Assembly (NCBI GenBank): GCA_003694465.1
Contig: RFKM01000136.1
Coordinates: 1-5,877, forward strand
DNA from: Alphaproteobacteria bacterium
GTDB lineage: Bacteria > Pseudomonadota > Alphaproteobacteria > Rhodobacterales > Rhodobacteraceae
DNA: 5,877 nucleotides
Direction of reading: 5' to 3'
Made by a program: the position numbers and the translations under genes. This document shows, one piece after another, positions 5,766 through 5,877 of this stretch (position 1 is the first letter of the stretch; each line of letters opens with the position of its first letter). The notes beneath the pieces are model-generated. The model was not told the origin of the DNA. It saw nothing but the letters and a program-made list of their open reading frames with translations, and did not search any database.

Positions 5766-5877
5766 TCAGGTCAGGTCCAGCAGCCGCGCCTCGCGGGAAT
5801 CGAGGGTGATGCGCCGGTCGATGTAGCGCGAGCGCGCGGCATCGAAGCGCAGCGCCGGCAGGGCCTCGGCCATCTGC
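5766..5877 (-). CDS. C-terminal fragment of an unidentified convergent gene
   Basis: Read on the minus strand, a frame open from the window edge ends at TGA (5768-5766), giving 36 residues ending REARLLDLT. The stretch is Arg/Leu/Ala-rich (MAEALPALRFDAARSRYIDR, then RITLDSREARLLDLT) with codon use like the neighbours, as expected for the tail of a real gene rather than noise. Its stop lies 22 bp from the livM stop, in convergent orientation. I do not recognise the family, and 36 residues are too few to assign a function. A short tandem GGTCA-GGTCA-GGTCC (5764-5778) covers its last codons. Confidence 0.5.
   Translation of the reverse strand, partial: QMAEALPALRFDAARSRYIDRRITLDSREARLLDLT

Noticed and set aside
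1..5877. CRISPR arrays, tRNA/rRNA genes, insertion sequences or attachment sites
   Set aside because: No spaced direct repeats, cloverleaf-like sequence, transposase-like frame or terminal inverted repeats were seen; the genes are packed almost end to end.

Overview
The window is a GC-rich stretch of typical bacterial operon DNA. It holds one compact, plus-strand gene cluster for a LIV-type (branched-chain amino acid/amide family, HAAT) ABC importer, followed by the tail of an unrelated convergent gene. The strong GC bias at third codon positions, the protein flavour and the tightly packed gene order suggest an alphaproteobacterium, plausibly of the Rhodobacterales/Paracoccaceae type. That placement is inference: no rRNA or marker gene is present.

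Layout: (1) 1-960, the 3' part of a periplasmic substrate-binding protein gene whose start lies outside the window. (2) 961-1034, a short intercistronic gap with a 12-bp palindrome and a strong GC hairpin without a U-tract, followed by a Shine-Dalgarno sequence that places the next start at a GTG. (3) 1035-1823 and 1820-2647, the two ATPase genes livG and livF, overlapping by ATGA. (4) 2649-3421, two small genes for predicted secreted, cysteine-bearing proteins of unknown function, themselves overlapping by ATGA. (5) 3423-4433 and 4430-5743, the permease genes livH and livM, again overlapping by ATGA. (6) 5744-5765, a 22-bp convergent intergenic gap, 18 bp of which form a perfect palindrome. 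(7) 5766-5877 on the minus strand, the last 36 codons of an unidentified gene.

The binding protein would capture the ligand in the periplasm and deliver it to the LivH-LivM channel, which is powered by the LivG-LivF ATPase pair. The exact substrate cannot be read from sequence; branched-chain or other hydrophobic amino acids are the default for the family. The order binding protein-G-F-x-x-H-M differs from the K-H-M-G-F order of E. coli. The two small secreted proteins sit between ATPases and permeases, are probably translationally coupled to them, and share a C-terminal residue pattern suggesting that they are diverged paralogues. They are the best candidates for something undescribed here, perhaps a periplasmic accessory of the transporter. 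The rest of the window looks like an ordinary, apparently intact importer operon. I see no tRNA, rRNA, CRISPR array, insertion sequence or phage gene.
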